From IMG/VR virus record IMGVR_UViG_3300008267_000298, positions 1 to 28,489 of that record: a DNA stretch of 28,489 bases; one strand, written 5' to 3'. Origin of the DNA: a virus. The notes under the pieces were generated by a model. It had not been told where the DNA came from, did no database searches, and saw only the letters and a program-made list of their open reading frames with translations. Position 1 is the first letter of the stretch, and every line of letters starts with the position of its first letter. The position numbers and the translations under genes were made by a program. Below are positions 7,199 to 15,518 of this stretch, in pieces.

Positions 7199-7926
7199 TG
7201 TCAACTTTAAGAAAATTAGTTTCAGACGTACGTTCAATGCATAAGCTGCTCTCTACAGACAGTCTTATCACTGATAGGGCTATTGCGTCTGAGATTAAAA
7301 ATAATTCACTACTTCTCATCAAAAGAGAAACTAATCTCAGAAAGCTTTGGGCTACTGACACTTTGTTTACCACAATCCCTTGCTTGCAATTGATTGAGGT
7401 TCCTATATCAGAATGTTGTGAGTTTGTAGATCCTTGCAGTGTAGCAAGAACAACATTTAAACTTCCTCGTATAGCTGAGGGTAATTATCAATATATTATT
7501 CAAGGTGTCTATTCTATAAATGCTCTCAGTGGTAGAGGTACAAAGATTAAAGAGATTACAATTAACAGGTATACCAATCTAATTAAACTTCCTATAATCA
7601 AAAGAGAAGAATACTATTGGATAATGAATGGTTACCTGTACGTAAGTAATCCTCTTCTTCGAGCTGTCAGAATATCTGCATTATTTGAAGAAGATGTTCC
7701 TAATTCAATACTTTACCCAGATTGTGAAGAGTGCGCAATAGAATATACAACTGATCAACTGTGTCTTAACCCTCTTGATAAAGAGTACGCCTGTCCTGGA
7801 TATTTAGAGAAACAAGTTCTTGAACTTACATCTCAGAAGTTACTACAAACATATTTTGCAATCAAAACAGATGTTACGGAAGATGGCATAGATGGTCAAG
7901 CACCAAATGCTAAACCAACAAGCTGA
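7198..7926 (+). CDS. Tail ring/connector-type structural protein
   Basis: This is a 242-residue protein starting within the upstream stop (TAATG) and ending in a TGATG overlap with the next gene. Residues 1-50 are helical and basic ('IASEIKNNSLLLIKRETNLRKLW'). Residues 55-180 are beta-rich with a Cys cluster (SECCEFVDPC) and a repeated Tyr pattern. Residues 165-215 contain paired Cys (PDCEEC, QLCLNP, YACPGY). In crAss-like phages a gene of this size sits immediately ahead of the IHF-like and tail tubular genes and is a virion protein of the tail or ring region. I assign it by that context and remembered similarity, not by a catalytic motif. No membrane or signal segment is seen. Confidence 0.7.
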   Translation: MSTLRKLVSDVRSMHKLLSTDSLITDRAIASEIKNNSLLLIKRETNLRKLWATDTLFTTIPCLQLIEVPISECCEFVDPCSVARTTFKLPRIAEGNYQYIIQGVYSINALSGRGTKIKEITINRYTNLIKLPIIKREEYYWIMNGYLYVSNPLLRAVRISALFEEDVPNSILYPDCEECAIEYTTDQLCLNPLDKEYACPGYLEKQVLELTSQKLLQTYFAIKTDVTEDGIDGQAPNAKPTS

Positions 7927-8402
7927 TGAGAGTAAAAGTTGACTGGAGAAGTTCTAGTAGAGAGAACTACGCTAATTTTTGTAAAAAGAATCCTTCCATA
8001 AAAATCTCGTTTGATGCATGGAAGAACATAGTTTATTCCTTCAACGAGTCTTTCAAGAATTATATATTAGAAACTGGAGAGAGAGCTAAGCTTCCTGCTG
8101 GATTTGGTGAATTCTCAATTAACAAGAAGAAGAGAAGGAAGATGAAGGGTATTGATGGGAAAGAGTTTGTCAACCTTCCTATTGATTGGCAGAAAACAAA
8201 AGAGAAAGGAAAGGTTATATACAACTTCAACTATCACACTGAAGGTTACTTCTTTGGTTGGATTTGGTTTAAAGAGACAGCCAGACTTAAGCATACAGAC
8301 CTTTGGTATTTTAAACCTACAAGAGTCACATCCAGACTCCTATCGCACTACCTCAAAACCAACGACAAATATCAACATATTTATCGTGAGTATAAAAAAT
8401 AG
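7926..8402 (+). CDS. Divergent IHF/HU-like protein of the crAss-type tail block
   Basis: This is a 158-residue basic protein. A helical N-terminal half ('FDAWKNIVYSFNESFKNYIL') is followed by 'ETGERAKLPAGFGEFSINKKKR', which lines up with the HU/IHF pattern of a helix, G-x-x-V-x-L-x-G-F-G-x-F, and a basic beta arm. It then departs from HU with a longer Trp/Tyr-rich C-terminus (WIWFKETARL). In crAss-like phages genes annotated as IHF subunits lie beside the tail tubular and stabilization genes, the same neighbourhood as here. It may bind DNA, or the fold may be reused as a tail ring component; sequence alone cannot decide. It overlaps the upstream gene (TGATG) and precedes the next ATG by four bases. 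Confidence 0.65.
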   Translation: MRVKVDWRSSSRENYANFCKKNPSIKISFDAWKNIVYSFNESFKNYILETGERAKLPAGFGEFSINKKKRRKMKGIDGKEFVNLPIDWQKTKEKGKVIYNFNYHTEGYFFGWIWFKETARLKHTDLWYFKPTRVTSRLLSHYLKTNDKYQHIYREYKK

Positions 8403-8406
8403 TTAA

Positions 8407-9375
8407 ATGTCATATTACTACAGATATAATTTTACAACTCCTGAGATTGTATATTCCACTGTAAAGGAGGAACTTAAATCTTATTTTGATACAGGAGCAG
8501 TTGATGATTTAATGTTCCCCACCTACCTGGACAAATGTCTTATGAAGTTAGGAAGGGCAACTTATGTCATTGCTGAAACCACACTTTTTGTTGATGATTT
8601 TGTAGCAAGACTCCCAGATAACTTTTATGCTGTTAGGGAAGCGTGGATGTGTTCACAGATCCCTCTAAGACCTTATCAAACAGCAAACTCATTCTATTCA
8701 CAAGCTGCTGATGTTACAACTATACAAGTTAGTCCTGTAATATCTGACGGTCAACCATGTACCAATCTTGAGTGTACAACAGGTTGTCCTGAGTGTATGC
8801 CTGAATTGATTCAAGCTGTATATAAAACAAACGCTCAAGCCACTAGAGGATATACAAGAGAATATCTTCTTAAACCAGGAAACCTTTCTGCATCAGGAAG
8901 GTGTGATGTAGAATATACAAATGCTTGGGAGTTTGCAAGTGCAACCCCTTCTCCTAACGAGTTTACACCAAACTCTGCTGGATATGATTCATTTGACATT
9001 AGGGACAATAAGTTTGTTACAAACTTTAGAAATGGCGTAGTTCATTTGATATTCTATGCTAATGAGTATGATGGAGCAGGAAATCAATTGATTCCAGACA
9101 ACTTCCGTGTTAGAGAGTATGTAGAAGCATTTATCAAGTATAAAGTGTTCGAAACTCTATCTAATCAAATTAACGATGAGACATTCAATCAGATTCAGCA
9201 AAAGCTGATGTACTATAAACAATTGTCTGAAGAAGCGTTTATTATGGCTAGTATTGAAATTAAGAAACAAGATTCTTGGACTAAGCAAAGAAGAATCAAG
9301 AATGATCTTAATAGATTCAATATGTATGAATTGCCTAATAGAACTAGTAGGTATGGTTGGAGACGTAATAATTAA
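8407..9375 (+). CDS. Tail tubular / head-completion protein (P22 gp4-like, crAss type)
   Basis: This is a 322-residue protein. The N-terminus has 'TPEIVYSTVKEELKSYFDTG', then helices with 'DKCLMKLGRATYVIAETTLFV', then 'DDFVARLPDNFYAVREAWMC'. This matches the small all-helical tail tube proteins of podoviruses, where conserved PxdFyavreaw-type phrases follow a helical bundle. A Cys-rich insertion occupies about residues 115-165 (CTNLECTTGCPEC). The C-terminus is helical and basic ('KKQDSWTKQRRIKNDLNRF') and ends GWRRNN. It sits between the IHF-like gene and the 1430-residue stabilization gene, the usual crAss-like order. It is expected to form a ring joining portal and tail. The assignment is good, though based on remembered patterns. 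Confidence 0.8.
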   Translation: MSYYYRYNFTTPEIVYSTVKEELKSYFDTGAVDDLMFPTYLDKCLMKLGRATYVIAETTLFVDDFVARLPDNFYAVREAWMCSQIPLRPYQTANSFYSQAADVTTIQVSPVISDGQPCTNLECTTGCPECMPELIQAVYKTNAQATRGYTREYLLKPGNLSASGRCDVEYTNAWEFASATPSPNEFTPNSAGYDSFDIRDNKFVTNFRNGVVHLIFYANEYDGAGNQLIPDNFRVREYVEAFIKYKVFETLSNQINDETFNQIQQKLMYYKQLSEEAFIMASIEIKKQDSWTKQRRIKNDLNRFNMYELPNRTSRYGWRRNN

Positions 9376-9377
9376 CA

Positions 9378-12300
9378 ATGGCTGATCAACAACAATCAAA
9401 CATTATTCAAGAGAATAATGTTGCAAGAACAGGGTTAAACTTAGACCAGTCTGTAAATCAAATTCAGAAAGGACAGCTAACTTATGCCCTGAACGCTGCT
9501 GTAGAGAACTATGACTCAAATTCTGTTAACTATCAGAATGAGCCAGGTAATGAGTTGTGCCTAAACTTTCCCGAAGAGTATCATATTATTGGAACCCACT
9601 TCATAAACGAACAGGACAAACATATATTCTTTCTCACCAATCCTACAACAGGAGCTTCTGAGATTGGATATATGGATAATAACGATTGTATCTATCACAC
9701 TTACATCAGTGGGGCTTGTCTTAATTTTAATATAGATAATCCAATACACAAAGCTGTCCATAAAATTACCAACTGTACTACAGAGATTTACTGGACAGAT
9801 GGTTTAAATCCACGTAGATATCTTGATTTAAACAATCTACCATACAAGATAAAGCCTGGTACAAATGTTTGTGATAATGAGACTATTCCAGAGTTAGATT
9901 GTAATAAGATAAAGGTTCAACCAAACTTTAACATTCCTAATCTTAAAATAACAAATGTTGTAAATGGTGGCAATCTTATTGCAGGCACTTATCAATTTGC
10001 TATTCAATATTGTGATGTTGCAGGAGATGCTTACACATCTTACTATTCAGTTACTAATCCCACACCAATTTTTGACACAGATATAACCACTCCTGATTTT
10101 AACTATCCAGTGGGTAGATCTATTGAAGTGTTAGTTAGTAACATAGATGTCACTGGATACTTTCAGTATTACAACCTTGCAGTGATAAAAACTGTAAATG
10201 CCATCACTTCTGTTGAGCTTATTGGAACCTATTTCATTGATGATTCAACCAACACAATAACTTACAATGGTCAGAATCAAGCACAGATTAGGTTAACTCT
10301 AAACGATATATTTGAGAAGTTTGCTTACTATGAGATTGCACAAGATCTCACATCTGTACAAGATGTCCTTGTTTGGGACAATCTTACATCTATAGATAGG
10401 ATTAACTATCAAAAGATTGCAAGTCAAATTAGTTTAAATTGGCAAACATACAAGCTTCCAGCTAACGAAAACTATTCTAATGAGTTAAATGCTACCAATC
10501 TCAGAGGCTATCTCAGAGATGAGGTGTATGCGTTTGAAATCGTATTTCTTCTAAGGAATGGTAAGCAAACAGATGGTTTTCATATTCCTGGAAGAGTTAA
10601 AAACTTTAATGAGTTTAGCTATCCTGATGTACCAACAACCAATCCTGATTTTATAGGTGAACCTGAGTATACATCTGGTGGTATTGGATATAGTCCATAT
10701 TGGAAGATATATAACACTGGTTCTGTACTTGGTGCTGCTTCAGGAGATAACATTGGTAACGCCACACCATATGAAGTTGGAGAATTTGCATATTGGGAAT
10801 CTACAGATGTCTATCCTTGTAATGTTGATGTTTGGGGAGAATTGGCAAACACACCCATCAGGCATCATAAGTTTCCTGATGTAAAAGTTAGTCCTATTTT
10901 CCAAAGCGGAACTCCAACCATAACAACTGGTGGTTTCTATACAAATCTTGTTATAGAAAACGAATCTGTTTTTCCAATTGGAGTAAAAGTTAGTATTCAA
11001 CAAGTTTTACAACTTATTACATCTTCAGATTTAACACAATCTCAAAAAGAAGATATTGTAGGATTTAAGATAGTTAGGGGTGATAGAAACACAAATAGTT
11101 CTATCATAGGTAAGGGTGTTCTTAGAAATGTTGGTAAATACAACAGAGAGGGTACAGATTACTACTTTCCTAACTATCCATATAATGATCTTAGACAAGA
11201 TCCATTCCTTCTTACTACAAGCAACGCATTATTTCCTTCGCCTGCTCCTGCTCAACTTGATGCATATAATAATCTTGAATCACCTTATAGATATGTATTC
11301 AACTCTCCAGAAACTTCTTTTGGAAAACCTTTCCTTGGAAATATTCTGAAGATTGAAAATGTAATGTATGGTGGCGGAAGAGCTCATTTTGTACAAGTTA
11401 GAAAGAATGCATTTTACAAGTTTATTTCACAAGATGCTCAAAAGAAGGCGTTAGATTCAAGTGCTGATATTGCTAATGTTGCTCCTCCATTTGATGCAAC
11501 AGCAATGTTCACCGCCTACCAAGCATATCTAACTATATACATCAATGGTATCACTAGAAAGAATTATGCTTATTCTTACAACTCAATAGCTCAATATAAC
11601 TATTGGGCAAATGTAGACAATGGGCTAGGAATTAAACAAAGAGAGTTAGATATTTCTCAATATATTATTCCTGGAGTACAAAATGTAGGAGATCTATATA
11701 ATATAAACAACTACGATAGAGAGTCTTCAGTTTACTTAAAAACAATAGACACAAGAGATGCATCTCCTGTAACTGCTCTACCGTATGCAAGCAAAACTCA
11801 AAGCATTGCTCCTGGTGGAATCAGTTTGGTTAGTGATGAGTCAAGATATACAATTTCTGAGAAAGGAAACTGTTTAACACCAAACAATGAGTTTAATATA
11901 TCAACTGTTGCTTACTATGGATCAATCAAAAACATACTAACCAATCAGTGGGGTCAAATGTATTCTTACAATACAATTGATACTGGTTTTCAAATAAGTC
12001 TTGATCAACAAGCTTTTCTCTCAGGTCAATCCCCAGAAATTACTGTTTTTGGTGGAGATACATTCATCAGTAAGTTCTCTTTTAAAACAAAGCTTCCGTT
12101 CTTTATTGATAATAGAGTGGGAGCTCCTGATGATTCAGATGTATTCTATGATGAGATAGGTAATGTAGCTTATCCAAAATACTGGCATTCATCTAGATCT
12201 ATACTAAGTAACTATACAGTTGTTGCAACTAGCACTGTGATGAACAACATCATATCAATAAAAGCTATCAACTTTGATTGTGCTAGCACTCCTGATAACA

Positions 12301-13670
12301 TGTACTATGATGGTAAGTTTTACTTATTTGCTTATGGTATTCCTACATTCTATTGTGAATCAAGTGTTAATGTAGATCTTAGGCAAGCATTTAATAACAG
12401 AGAGGGAGATTTCTTCCCTCACGTGAGCACGGGTATACCTGATGAATGGTTACAACAAAGTTTTGTACCTATTGCACAAGACAATACATATTATTACAAC
12501 CCAACATTCTCTAAACAAAACAAAGAGAATTCTTTCTCCCATCTACCCATAGATTGGACAAGTCAACTTTGTTACACTAATTTTCCATTTAGAACAATAT
12601 ATTCTGACAGACAACAAAGCTTTACAGATAATAGAATCAACAGTTGGTTGATATATCGTCCTATAAGCTTCTTTGATTTCCCACAGAATTATGGAGAATT
12701 GGTTAGTTTGGATGGTATTCAGAATAGAGGAATTCTTGCTAGGTTTGAGAACAAGTCATTGCTCTACAACACTCTATTGACAATAGATACAAGCAATCCT
12801 CAAGCAGCCTATATAGGAAATGATACATTGTTCAGGAGTTCTCCTCCAATTGACTTTGCAGAAACTGATCTTGGATATGTAGGAAGCCAGAATAAGATGC
12901 TTCTGAAGATACCACAAGGACAGATAACTATAGATGCTAAACGTGGACAGGTGTTCTTGATAACAGGTAATCAAGCGCAAGACTTGTCAGCATTTGGTTC
13001 AGGATTGAATAGGTTCTTTACAGACCATTTGGCATTTGAAATCCTTAGGTATTTTCCAAATGTTCCTACAGATAACCATTTCAACGGTGTTGGTCTACAT
13101 GGTGTATACGATAGTAAATATGATAGAATCATCATATCCAAGCTTGACTACATACCAAACAGTAGCGACATTAAGTATGATGAGACCACTAATGAATTCT
13201 ATATAAATATAGTGATTCCTCGTGATCCAAAACTTTATGATGATTTGGTCATAAGACAAGTGGTGTATTTAACAGATCTTGAGTATTTCTGTAATAAGTC
13301 ATGGACGCTCTCTTTCAACTTTAATACAAAGAGCTGGATAAGTTTCCACACCTATATTCCTAACTGGTATATTGGTGAGAACAACTTCTTCTATTCAGGA
13401 ATAAATGATGGGTGTAACTTAGAAGCAATTGCTGCTCAAGTGGTACCAACTCCTTCTACAACAACTACAACATCAACAATTATTCCTCCTGAACCTCTTT
13501 GTCAACTAGTAGGAACTGCAACAAGAACAGCTGAGTGTGAACTAGAAGGTGATGCTCAAAAAATACCAAACTGCTCACTTAATGGATTTGCTATAAGAGA
13601 AGCACAATGCTCTCTTGATGGATCTGCTGAAGAAGTAAGTACAACAACCACTACAACAACAATTCCTTAA
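9378..13670 (+). CDS. Tail stabilization ('muzzle'-type) protein, 1430 residues
   Basis: This is the largest complete gene of the window. The N-terminus has 'GLNLDQSVNQIQKGQLTYAL' followed by N-x-x-Y-Q-N-E-x-G-N, which I associate with the crAss-like stabilization protein family (functional analogue of P22 gp10). The body is beta-rich with many Asn, Tyr and Phe, as in a large tail-nozzle protein. A phrase near residues 470-500 (FAYWESTDVYP then WGELANTPIRHHKFPD) is also typical. The last 75 residues are different: S-T5-S-T, four 12-residue Cys repeats (13500-13640), then seven Thr and a terminal IP. That tail is probably surface exposed and may display a binding element. It starts three bases after the upstream stop and is followed by 11 bases before the next gene. 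Confidence 0.82.
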   Translation: MADQQQSNIIQENNVARTGLNLDQSVNQIQKGQLTYALNAAVENYDSNSVNYQNEPGNELCLNFPEEYHIIGTHFINEQDKHIFFLTNPTTGASEIGYMDNNDCIYHTYISGACLNFNIDNPIHKAVHKITNCTTEIYWTDGLNPRRYLDLNNLPYKIKPGTNVCDNETIPELDCNKIKVQPNFNIPNLKITNVVNGGNLIAGTYQFAIQYCDVAGDAYTSYYSVTNPTPIFDTDITTPDFNYPVGRSIEVLVSNIDVTGYFQYYNLAVIKTVNAITSVELIGTYFIDDSTNTITYNGQNQAQIRLTLNDIFEKFAYYEIAQDLTSVQDVLVWDNLTSIDRINYQKIASQISLNWQTYKLPANENYSNELNATNLRGYLRDEVYAFEIVFLLRNGKQTDGFHIPGRVKNFNEFSYPDVPTTNPDFIGEPEYTSGGIGYSPYWKIYNTGSVLGAASGDNIGNATPYEVGEFAYWESTDVYPCNVDVWGELANTPIRHHKFPDVKVSPIFQSGTPTITTGGFYTNLVIENESVFPIGVKVSIQQVLQLITSSDLTQSQKEDIVGFKIVRGDRNTNSSIIGKGVLRNVGKYNREGTDYYFPNYPYNDLRQDPFLLTTSNALFPSPAPAQLDAYNNLESPYRYVFNSPETSFGKPFLGNILKIENVMYGGGRAHFVQVRKNAFYKFISQDAQKKALDSSADIANVAPPFDATAMFTAYQAYLTIYINGITRKNYAYSYNSIAQYNYWANVDNGLGIKQRELDISQYIIPGVQNVGDLYNINNYDRESSVYLKTIDTRDASPVTALPYASKTQSIAPGGISLVSDESRYTISEKGNCLTPNNEFNISTVAYYGSIKNILTNQWGQMYSYNTIDTGFQISLDQQAFLSGQSPEITVFGGDTFISKFSFKTKLPFFIDNRVGAPDDSDVFYDEIGNVAYPKYWHSSRSILSNYTVVATSTVMNNIISIKAINFDCASTPDNMYYDGKFYLFAYGIPTFYCESSVNVDLRQAFNNREGDFFPHVSTGIPDEWLQQSFVPIAQDNTYYYNPTFSKQNKENSFSHLPIDWTSQLCYTNFPFRTIYSDRQQSFTDNRINSWLIYRPISFFDFPQNYGELVSLDGIQNRGILARFENKSLLYNTLLTIDTSNPQAAYIGNDTLFRSSPPIDFAETDLGYVGSQNKMLLKIPQGQITIDAKRGQVFLITGNQAQDLSAFGSGLNRFFTDHLAFEILRYFPNVPTDNHFNGVGLHGVYDSKYDRIIISKLDYIPNSSDIKYDETTNEFYINIVIPRDPKLYDDLVIRQVVYLTDLEYFCNKSWTLSFNFNTKSWISFHTYIPNWYIGENNFFYSGINDGCNLEAIAAQVVPTPSTTTTTSTIIPPEPLCQLVGTATRTAECELEGDAQKIPNCSLNGFAIREAQCSLDGSAEEVSTTTTTTTIP
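13455..13661 (+). repeat. Thr linkers flanking four tandem 12-residue Cys repeats
   Basis: Codons at 13455-13478 read S-T5-S-T. From 13500 to 13640 four units follow at an exact 36-base period (13500, 13536, 13572, 13608) with the consensus C-x-L-x-G-x-A-x(5). Codons 13641-13661 are seven Thr. Unit DNA sequences differ widely, so the repeat is old and kept at protein level. Confidence 0.9.
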
Positions 13671-13681
13671 TAAATAATAAT

Positions 13682-14635
13682 ATGGCACAAACAGTATTGA
13701 TAACATTAACAACAGCAGGACTTGACACGGGTCCATTTAATTTGTATTCTGATGCAGATGGTTATGTAACACCTTTTGAAACAGGTGTGGCAAAATCTGC
13801 ATTGGTTGCAGGATATACATCTACAGTAGTTCCCGATGCTGCTACAATAATTCGTGTTGATTCTACAGGAGTTTGTACAAACTTTGTAGATTTAACAATA
13901 AATATAGTTCCTCCAGCCACTACAACCACAACTACAACTATTGCATGCCCAGGTGAGTTTACATTAATAAATTCATCAAGTGATTTAGATATTAGCGGTA
14001 TGGATATTGGTGGCGCAGCTGTTGTTGTAACAAGCGGTGCTTTCCCAAGCACACCTTCCACTACAATAGTTGGGGAATTGTCAAATGTTTTGACTGTTCC
14101 TAACGTTTACGCTATAGATTTAATTTCTGTAACATCAAGCACAGTAGGTCAAACCATTACTGTTGTAGATAGCCTTGGGAACTCTCAGACACAGACAATA
14201 CCTGTAGGAACAAATGATATCATATTTAACGGTGTTGATTTCAACTGCTTAACTACAGTGCAAATTACATGTAACACATCCACTACAACTACCACCACAA
14301 CCGCACCTCCTGCAACAGTATCAATTGATGCATGCGGTAGTCAACAGGCTGACCCATCTGGTAATGTAGTGATATATGTATATGCTAGCGTTCCTGTAGA
14401 TACAACTCTTACAGTGGGTGTTACATGGACAGCTGTTGATACAAGTACAGTGTCTGGAACTGTTACAATCTTGGTAGGTGAGACATGTGGAACAACAACA
14501 CTGGTAGCTGATCCTAATGAAACTGGAGCTAATCTAGAAATTACATCAATCACTCCAGGATCGTTCGGTGGTCAAACTTATTTTGAAAATACAGAAACTC
14601 TATCCACTGTATGTACAACATGTCCCATACCGTAA
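13682..14635 (+). CDS. Modular Thr-linked beta-domain virion protein
   Basis: This is a 317-residue protein made of three beta-rich modules joined by two linkers of exactly seven Thr (13919-13939 and 14282-14302). Module 1 (residues 1-75, MAQTVLITLTTAG...STGVCTNF) is homologous to the N-terminus of the next gene. Module 2 is Ser/Val-rich with a CLTTVQITC ending. Module 3 resembles an Ig-like or Calx-beta-like domain ('VDTTLTVGVTWTAVDTSTV', then ILVGETCG). The protein ends CTTCPIP. There is no signal peptide, as expected for a virion protein. It probably attaches to the tail through module 1 and presents modules 2-3 outward for host contact. Function is inferred from layout; no enzyme motif is seen. 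Confidence 0.75.
   Translation: MAQTVLITLTTAGLDTGPFNLYSDADGYVTPFETGVAKSALVAGYTSTVVPDAATIIRVDSTGVCTNFVDLTINIVPPATTTTTTTIACPGEFTLINSSSDLDISGMDIGGAAVVVTSGAFPSTPSTTIVGELSNVLTVPNVYAIDLISVTSSTVGQTITVVDSLGNSQTQTIPVGTNDIIFNGVDFNCLTTVQITCNTSTTTTTTTAPPATVSIDACGSQQADPSGNVVIYVYASVPVDTTLTVGVTWTAVDTSTVSGTVTILVGETCGTTTLVADPNETGANLEITSITPGSFGGQTYFENTETLSTVCTTCPIP
13919..14302 (+). repeat. Pair of seven-Thr linkers around module 2
   Basis: The tracts at 13919-13939 and 14282-14302 each encode exactly seven Thr with different codon orders (ACT/ACA/ACC mixed), bracketing the middle domain of the 317-residue protein. They have the same length as the Thr tracts at 5251-5271 and 13641-13661. Confidence 0.85.
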
Positions 14636-14645
14636 ATAAATAAAC

Positions 14646-15518
14646 ATGGCTAAGACAATTGTCATAAAGTTAAAAAAGGCTGGCAGAAGAGCAACTATGT
14701 TTTCCATATCTGATGATATGGGGAACATACTTGCTACTGATGTGCCTAAAAGTCAATTGATTTCTGGATTAGCTTTGAGTGTTAATGATTCTGTAAATGT
14801 GGTTGTTCTTAAATCAACAGGGATTAACTGTTGTGGAAGTGTATGGAATATTCCTGTTACAACAATCACCAATCCAGAACTAGCTGCTATTAAGTTTCAA
14901 GATTCTAACACAGCATCTCTCTGGAGACATCTCACCAATCCTGTAATATACAATACATATTACGGATGTGTAAGACCATATATTATTGAGTATCCTTTCG
15001 CATACCAATACTATGATGAGATTCTTCAGAATGTAAAGGATTACACAAAGGCATATATATATTTGCCAAGTCAACAAGGTGTGTTTGATGACAATAGAAA
15101 GATAGAAGTGGATAATGAGTGGTTCAATAAAGCTGTTCTGTATAATGGTCAGCAGAGTTCTGGTGTGCTTAAATTGGTTCCAAAACCAATGCACAACCTA
15201 AAGGAATACTTGAAGTATCCTATATACAACACTGATAGTAAGACAATTACATTCACCAAGAGTGATAACTTCTATCAATATAACACCTTCTGGGGACTCG
15301 TTAAAAACAAACAAGTTCCTTTATTCGTAAACACTTGTGAAACCATGTCTATCGATAAGATAGTAAACCAAGAAAACATGGATTATGGCAAGAGATCATT
15401 TAAGAAGGAACCTCTAAGAGCAAAAGACTTGAAGGTGAGACACATATTAGATAACAAAGATTACGTACATTTGGTAAGTCAATTCATTTACACTCCTGCT
15501 CAAATCTCTTACAAATAA
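14646..15518 (+). CDS. Virion protein sharing its N-terminal domain with upstream gene
   Basis: This is a 290-residue protein. Residues 1-72 (MAKTIVIKLKKAG...KSQLISG...STGINCCG) align with the first domain of the preceding gene over its length: MA-x-T, an AG turn, K-S-x-L-x-x-G, and S-T-G ahead of a Cys. The rest is unrelated: a Tyr-rich alpha/beta region with 'YGCVRPYIIEYPFAYQYYDE', then 'NVKDYTKAYIYLPSQQGVFD', and a basic C-terminus ('YGKRSFKKEPLRAKDLKVRH'). No catalytic motif is visible. It ends in a TAATG overlap with the multi-enzyme gene. A structural role, docked on the tail by the shared domain, is the simplest reading. I recall similar proteins in crAss-like phages, but with no known function. 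Confidence 0.72.
   Translation: MAKTIVIKLKKAGRRATMFSISDDMGNILATDVPKSQLISGLALSVNDSVNVVVLKSTGINCCGSVWNIPVTTITNPELAAIKFQDSNTASLWRHLTNPVIYNTYYGCVRPYIIEYPFAYQYYDEILQNVKDYTKAYIYLPSQQGVFDDNRKIEVDNEWFNKAVLYNGQQSSGVLKLVPKPMHNLKEYLKYPIYNTDSKTITFTKSDNFYQYNTFWGLVKNKQVPLFVNTCETMSIDKIVNQENMDYGKRSFKKEPLRAKDLKVRHILDNKDYVHLVSQFIYTPAQISYK

Noticed and set aside
8152-8406. 84-codon + strand frame inside the IHF-like gene, and similar inner frames at 5621, 10657, 11116, 21420 and 25624
   Set aside because: They overlap well-supported genes in other frames and have low-complexity translations typical of out-of-frame reading.
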